DNA of 64,000 nt from Rhodococcoides kyotonense (lineage in GTDB: Bacteria; Actinomycetota; Actinomycetes; Mycobacteriales; Mycobacteriaceae), in contig NZ_LVHI01000004.1 of assembly GCF_001645385.1 (NCBI RefSeq), positions 199 through 64,198 on the forward strand, written 5' to 3'. The position numbers were made by a program, and so were the translations under genes. Shown here piece after piece: positions 60,306-64,000 of the stretch. Below the pieces are notes generated by a model. It did no database searches and had not been told where the DNA came from. It saw only the letters and a program-made list of their open reading frames with translations. The stretch's first letter is position 1; each line of letters begins with the position of its first letter.

Positions 60306-61427
60306 CTAGTCGTCGTACACGATGACGCCGCGGATGTTCTTACCGTCGCGCATGTCCTGGATCGCTTCGTTGATCTGCTCGAGCTTGTATGTCTTGCTGA
60401 CCAGTTCGTCGAGCATGAACTCGCCGCGGCGGTACATGTCCGCGATCAGGGGGATGTCGCGACGTGCCGTCGTCGTTCCGTACAGGGTTCCCTGCAGGCG
60501 CTTGCCGGACATGGCGAAGGTGAACAGGTCGAAGGGAACGTCGCGCTGGGTGACCGGGGCCGCCGACGTCAGCACCAATGTGCCACCGCGCCGAGTCATC
60601 TCCTGAGCGGGATTGAGCAGGTGACCGTACGCGATGTCGACGGTGATGAGCACCTTGTCCGCGCCTTGGCCGTTCGACAGGGAGTCGACGAGTTCCTTGG
60701 CCTGCTCCAAGTTCTCCACCGTGTGCGTTGCGCCGAAAAGCTTTGCCTGATCACGTTTGTACTCGACGGGGTCGACGGTGATGATGTTCTTCGCGCCCTT
60801 GTGGCGGGCTCCCTGCACGGCGTTCATACCGACGCCACCGGTTCCGATGACGACGACGGTTTCACCGAGTGCGACTTCGGCGGCGTAGACCGAGGATCCC
60901 CAGCCGGTGGGTACGCCGCATCCGATGAGCGCGGCCTTGTCGAGCGGAATGTCCTTGCCGATCTTGACGCACGAGTCGATGTTGACGACGACGTACGGCG
61001 AGAAGGTGCCGAGGAACGAGAACGGGCCGACGCCCTGACCTCGGGCATGGACACGGTGGGTGCCGTCGGGTGCGAAGCCGGCGAGTACTCCCGCGCCCAT
61101 CTCGCACATGTTCGATCGTCCGACCGTACACATCTGACAGTGCCCGCACGACGGAAGGAAGGAGAGCACGACGTGATCGCCTACCTCGAAGCCCGTGACG
61201 TCGGGGCCCAGTTCCTCGATGACACCGGCGCCCTCGTGTCCCCCGATGATCGGGGCCCAATCGAGCGGAATGTCTCCGGTGTCGACGTGGTCGTCGCTGT
61301 GACAGATTCCCGACGCTGCGAGCTTGATGCGTACCTCACGGCTCTTCGGTGGGTCGATCTCGATCTCTTCGACACTCCAGCCGGAACGGGTGCCGGGTTC
61401 CCAGATCAATGCTCCGATTGTTTTCAC
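60306..61427 (-). CDS. Zinc alcohol dehydrogenase, NDMA/mycofactocin-dependent type
   Basis: A 373-residue medium-chain zinc alcohol dehydrogenase. Catalytic zinc residues are in ASGICHSDDH and GGHEGAG; the structural-zinc lobe is SCGHCQMCTVGRSNMCEMGAG; the cofactor site is VIGTGGVGMNAVQGA followed by ITVDPVEYKRDQAKLFGATHTV. The YGTTTARRDIPLIADMYRRGEFMLDELVSKTYKLEQINEA C-terminus fits the actinobacterial subgroup with non-exchangeable NAD that uses NDMA in vitro and is linked to mycofactocin. It oxidises an alcohol of the pathway. Divergent from the thioesterase gene, with a candidate operator in between. Confidence 0.87.
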   Translation of the reverse strand: MKTIGALIWEPGTRSGWSVEEIEIDPPKSREVRIKLAASGICHSDDHVDTGDIPLDWAPIIGGHEGAGVIEELGPDVTGFEVGDHVVLSFLPSCGHCQMCTVGRSNMCEMGAGVLAGFAPDGTHRVHARGQGVGPFSFLGTFSPYVVVNIDSCVKIGKDIPLDKAALIGCGVPTGWGSSVYAAEVALGETVVVIGTGGVGMNAVQGARHKGAKNIITVDPVEYKRDQAKLFGATHTVENLEQAKELVDSLSNGQGADKVLITVDIAYGHLLNPAQEMTRRGGTLVLTSAAPVTQRDVPFDLFTFAMSGKRLQGTLYGTTTARRDIPLIADMYRRGEFMLDELVSKTYKLEQINEAIQDMRDGKNIRGVIVYDD

Positions 61428-61506
61428 TGATGCTCCTGACGATGTGAACGATGGTTCCCACGGATGCGCACGTCATGATGTGACCCCAGTCACCATAACC
61501 ATGATA

Positions 61507-61523
61507 ATGATTAGTGTAAAGAC
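61507..61523. promoter_or_regulatory. Candidate operator, ATGATTA half-conserved
   Basis: ATGATTAGTGTAAAGAC has a perfect left arm and a weak right arm (11 of 14 positions). It follows another ATGATAATGATTA-like stretch from 61501, in the divergent region between the alcohol dehydrogenase (start 61427) and thioesterase (start 61562) genes. Confidence 0.45.
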
Positions 61524-61561
61524 TCGAATGATGGAGTATCAGCACGGACAGAGGAGTAACC

Positions 61562-61975
61562 GTGAGCGAACATCCCACCAGCCAGACGTTCCGTCTGTCG
61601 TACGGCGATTGCGATGCCATCGGCATCTCGTACTTCGCGATCAACTATCCGTGGATGGAGCGAACGTACAGCGTCTGGCTGCACTCGTTCGGCATCGACA
61701 GTCACACGATGGTCGACGCCCTCGGCGTGGGAACGGTCGGATTCTCTTCCGAATGCACGTATCTCACACAGTGTCACGTGTTCGACGAGATCACGTGTGG
61801 CATGGAACTCGACCATCTCGGCACGACGTCGTACGTCGTCGGATTCCCGTTCACCCGGGGTGGCGAGCGTGTCGCCTACGGCAAGATCAAGTACGCGGTA
61901 CGGGGACCTGACGGCCTCAAGGCGCCGATTCCCGATGCACTGCGGTCTGCGCTCACCTCGCTCGACCGCCCGTGA
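61562..61975 (+). CDS. Hot-dog thioesterase, 4-hydroxybenzoyl-CoA thioesterase type
   Basis: A 137-residue single hot-dog protein. FRLSYGDCDAIGISYFAINYPWMERTYSVWL has the 4HBT signature with Asp at the nucleophile position (YGDCDAIGISYF). It hydrolyses an aromatic or short acyl-CoA to the acid and CoA, which can release dead-end CoA esters. GTG start follows a GAGGAG site; it overlaps the next MFS gene by four bases, suggesting export of the released acid. Confidence 0.83.
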   Translation: MSEHPTSQTFRLSYGDCDAIGISYFAINYPWMERTYSVWLHSFGIDSHTMVDALGVGTVGFSSECTYLTQCHVFDEITCGMELDHLGTTSYVVGFPFTRGGERVAYGKIKYAVRGPDGLKAPIPDALRSALTSLDRP

Positions 61976-63222
61976 TCGCCGGCGTGGTAGCCGAGTCCGG
62001 ATCACGGCGGGGGCGTCGATTGTTGGGCGCGTCGGCGTCCGCGGCGTTCGCTGCGCTGGTCGTCGGTTCCAACGTTCCCGGTTCGATGCTTCCGATGTAT
62101 GCCGAGCGAATGTCGTTGTCCACGTTCACTGTGTCGGCGTTGTTCGCGGCCTACCTCGTCGCGCTGGTCGTGACGTTCACGGTGATGGCGCGAACGCGCC
62201 TGACGCGCCGAGCATGGTTGTTGCTCCCGGCGGCTCTCGTCGGTGGCGTCGTGGCCGACGCGGCGCTGATCGCAGGCGGCGACGACGTCGTGTTCCTCTT
62301 CGTCGGGCGGTTCCTCACCGGCACATGTGTCGGCGTCGCGACGGGTGCCACCGCCACGATCGCCGTCGCGGCACGCGGCGAGAAAGGCCGGACGATCGCG
62401 GCGTCGGGCGCAATCTTCGGGTCATTCGTCGGTCTGATTCTGGGAGCCGTTGTCGCGGAGAACTTTCCGGGACCGACGGTGACCCCCTATGTGATCCACA
62501 TGTCGTTGCTCGTCGCCATCGGTGTGCTTCTCGTCATCTCCCTCGCTCGTGCTCGGACTCTGCTACGAGACGAGCTCGGGCCGGGGCCGCTCCGAACGGA
62601 CGGGCATGCCGACACCTCCGCGCGCGCCCGCGCGGCCGGCTACGGAATCGGGCTTGCCGGTTGGGCCATCGGTGGGCTCGCGGTCGGAATTCTCCCGACC
62701 GCGGTCCGGGAGCAGACGGGCGGCACGTCGCTGCTCGTCGGCGTGTCGGCGCCGATCGTGCTGTTGCTCGTCGCGTGGCTGGCGCCCCTCGTGTTCGCGG
62801 CGCGCCACACTGCTCTGCCTCCGAGTGTGTCGCTTGCGCTGATTGCCCTCGGCGCGGTGGCATGCGCGGCGGGTGTCGTGTCGTCGAGGTTGGAGCTCGT
62901 CGTGATCGGTTGTCTCTCCTGGGGTCTCGGACAAGGCTTCGCCTATTCGTGCGGTCTGCGATTGCTCACGCGGGGTGTCTCGGCGGTCGAACAGGGGCGC
63001 GTCGCCTCCAAGTACGCGTCGTTCTGCTACGGACTGACCGCGATCCTGACGTTGACGACGGGTGCTGTCTCCACAGGATGGGGGAGCGCAACGGGAATGG
63101 CCACGGCAGGCGCGATTCTGGTCGTTCTGTGTTCCGTCGTCGCGTTACTGGGCCGCGGGCGGTGGGAAAACGATGGTGACAACGCAGTACTCATGGTTCG
63201 TAGCCAGGTCGGAACCGTCTGA
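61972..63222 (+). CDS. MFS transporter (CynX/NimT-like)
   Basis: A 416-residue 12-helix major facilitator with GTG start coupled to the thioesterase gene. VVGSNVPGSMLPMYAERMSLSTFTVSALFAAYLVALVVTFTVMARTRLTRR forms helices 1-2 with a basic loop; GRFLTGTCVGVATGATATIAVAARGEKGRTIAASGAIFGSFVGLILG is typical of drug/sugar-type carriers. The direction of transport is not known; coupling to a thioesterase favours export of overflow acids. Its 3' end overlaps the convergent SnoaL-like gene by 32 bp. Confidence 0.8.
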   Translation: MIAGVVAESGSRRGRRLLGASASAAFAALVVGSNVPGSMLPMYAERMSLSTFTVSALFAAYLVALVVTFTVMARTRLTRRAWLLLPAALVGGVVADAALIAGGDDVVFLFVGRFLTGTCVGVATGATATIAVAARGEKGRTIAASGAIFGSFVGLILGAVVAENFPGPTVTPYVIHMSLLVAIGVLLVISLARARTLLRDELGPGPLRTDGHADTSARARAAGYGIGLAGWAIGGLAVGILPTAVREQTGGTSLLVGVSAPIVLLLVAWLAPLVFAARHTALPPSVSLALIALGAVACAAGVVSSRLELVVIGCLSWGLGQGFAYSCGLRLLTRGVSAVEQGRVASKYASFCYGLTAILTLTTGAVSTGWGSATGMATAGAILVVLCSVVALLGRGRWENDGDNAVLMVRSQVGTV

Positions 63223-63805
63223 GCCACGACGTGTCGGCGCCGCGCAGTGTCTCGGGCCAATCAGCTCGCCGTAGGTCGCCGTAGGCTCGCATGCTACGTG
63301 AATCACCCAGTCCCTCTTCGTATTCGGAAACCGGAAGATAGTACATGTAGGACATCAGTCGATCGTGTATCCGCCACACGCCGTCCACGCGTCGATAACG
63401 GTCGCGATACCGCAGGGCGGTGACCATCGGAACGTCGTTCCTGACCAGCTCCGCATGCCCGACGGCGATGCCGTGCGCCGAGTTTCGATCCTCGTCGAAT
63501 CTGACGACATGGCCGTGCGTGACGTGATTGGTCGGCCCCAACGCGTCGAATCGGCTCTGGAAGGTTCGCACTATCGCGTCCCGGCCATGTGCGTCGAACA
63601 CCCCGTCCGCCGAGCGCATCGTTGCGTCTTCGGTGAACACCGCGGTGATGCCGTCGACGTCCCGCTCGTCCATCGCGAGACAGTACAGAACGGGTAATTC
63701 GGCTATCGCCGAACGTGATTCGAGCCGATCGAGCCTCAGCAGTATATCGATGTCGGTCACGGCGGTTGTTCCATTCTCGGGACGCGGTGCCCGTCGACGC
63801 CTCAT
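63191..63805 (-). CDS. SnoaL-like/NTF2-fold protein
   Basis: A protein of up to 204 residues; GTG at 63760 is a possible later start giving VTDIDILLRLDRLES. NTF2-fold features: SAIAELPVLYCLAMDERDVDGITAVFTEDATMRSADGVFDAHGRDAIVRTFQSRF, THGHVVRFDEDRNSAHGIAVGHAELV, LRYRDRYRRVDGVWRIHDRLMSYMYYLP. Paralogue of the protein at 59302-59817 (same C-terminal arrangement). It is divergent from the second ABC binding-protein gene and may share its promoter control. Confidence 0.75.
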   Translation of the reverse strand: MRRRRAPRPENGTTAVTDIDILLRLDRLESRSAIAELPVLYCLAMDERDVDGITAVFTEDATMRSADGVFDAHGRDAIVRTFQSRFDALGPTNHVTHGHVVRFDEDRNSAHGIAVGHAELVRNDVPMVTALRYRDRYRRVDGVWRIHDRLMSYMYYLPVSEYEEGLGDSRSMRAYGDLRRADWPETLRGADTSWLRRFRPGYEP

Positions 63806-63822
63806 GATGTGGTGGTCATTAT

Positions 63823-63838
63823 ATGCGCATCATTACCA
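63823..63838 (+). promoter_or_regulatory. Conserved leader motif before second ABC binding-protein gene
   Basis: ATGCGCATCATTACCA differs by one base from the element at 20663-20678 and has almost the same distance (17 versus 16 bases) to the start of a related binding-protein gene. It is part of a larger imperfect palindrome reaching from TGGT at 63813 to ACCA at 63838. Confidence 0.55.
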
Positions 63839-63855
63839 GCAAAAGGGTGAATTGA

Positions 63856-64000
63856 ATGAGGATGAGACTTGCTCCGCTGTTCGCGGGTGTCGTGCTCGTC
63901 GCAGCGGGCTGCGGAAGTGGCGCGGGCGGTGACACCGCGTCGGGCGAGATGCCGTCGGAAATCAAGGTGTTCTCGGTGACCGACAAGACCGGAACGCTGT
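63856..64000 (+). CDS. ABC substrate-binding lipoprotein, N-terminal part (cut by window edge)
   Basis: The first 48 residues of a binding lipoprotein. The signal ends VAAGC (Cys at residue 19), followed by DTASGEMPSEIKVFSVTDKTGTL, which closely matches the start of the mature binding protein at 20695 (STASGEMPSEITLLSTTDKTGTL). An AAAGGG site precedes the ATG; ATG 63862 is an alternative. It is most likely the first gene of a second branched-chain-type importer that continues outside the window. Confidence 0.8.
   Translation, partial: MRMRLAPLFAGVVLVAAGCGSGAGGDTASGEMPSEIKVFSVTDKTGTL

Overview
The window comes from a high-GC actinomycete of the mycolic-acid group, most likely Rhodococcus or a close relative. 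The evidence is codon bias, many GTG/TTG starts, a clpB/flavohemoglobin/pyrE neighbourhood and an ltp3/ltp4/DUF35/LLM block both laid out as in Mycobacterium tuberculosis, KstR-type operators, F420-type (LLM) oxidoreductases and mycofactocin-type dehydrogenases. No rRNA, tRNA or CRISPR was seen. No gene-free stretch exceeds about 230 bp; the two longest (17383-17610, 20476-20694) hold a hairpin and promoter signals respectively.

Layout. 1-300: the 3' end of an IS30-type transposase, cut by the window edge, beside half of a hairpin. 305-7097: a steroid-catabolism block (ltp3, ltp4, tandem OB-fold DUF35 protein, two LLM oxidoreductases, an acyl-CoA synthetase) with two KstR-like boxes. 7168-17382: mostly housekeeping and envelope genes: type II flavohemoglobin, clpB behind an HspR (HAIR) box, two membrane-anchored proteins, an SDR, a LemA protein, pyrE, then a sortase-like lipoprotein with an alanine-rich surface stalk.

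17611-64000 is one large catabolic region of about 47 genes with a single local regulator (TetR, 44499-45092). In order: a Baeyer-Villiger monooxygenase with esterase and EthD protein; a branched-chain-type ABC importer; a TRAP importer fused by start/stop overlaps to two MaoC-type hydratases and a PaaK-like CoA ligase; a beta-oxidation operon (thiolase, HSD10-like dehydrogenase, enoyl-CoA hydratase, SDR) divergent from an acyl-CoA dehydrogenase operon (SDR, LLM enzyme, acyl-CoA synthetase, second acyl-CoA dehydrogenase, CitE-type lyase, MaoC hydratase, aldehyde dehydrogenase, CaiB-type CoA transferase); a module resembling the Bbs (benzylsuccinate) pathway (paired CoA transferases, paired hydratases, SCP2-type thiolase/aldolase plus DUF35, aromatic-acid-type MFS carrier, SDRs, acyl-CoA dehydrogenase); an acyl-CoA synthetase with another hydratase pair, a mycofactocin-type SDR and SnoaL-like proteins; an NDMA/mycofactocin-type alcohol dehydrogenase; a thioesterase, a second MFS carrier, another SnoaL-like protein and the start of a second ABC binding protein similar to the first.

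Read together, the region looks like uptake plus ring oxygenation, lactone hydrolysis, CoA activation and repeated beta-oxidation/aldol cleavage of an alicyclic or substituted dicarboxylic compound (terpenoid- or steroid-like). The substrate cannot be named from sequence. A partly palindromic motif, ATGATTA-N3-TAATCAT, recurs in several intergenic regions of this half and may tie the operons into one regulon.
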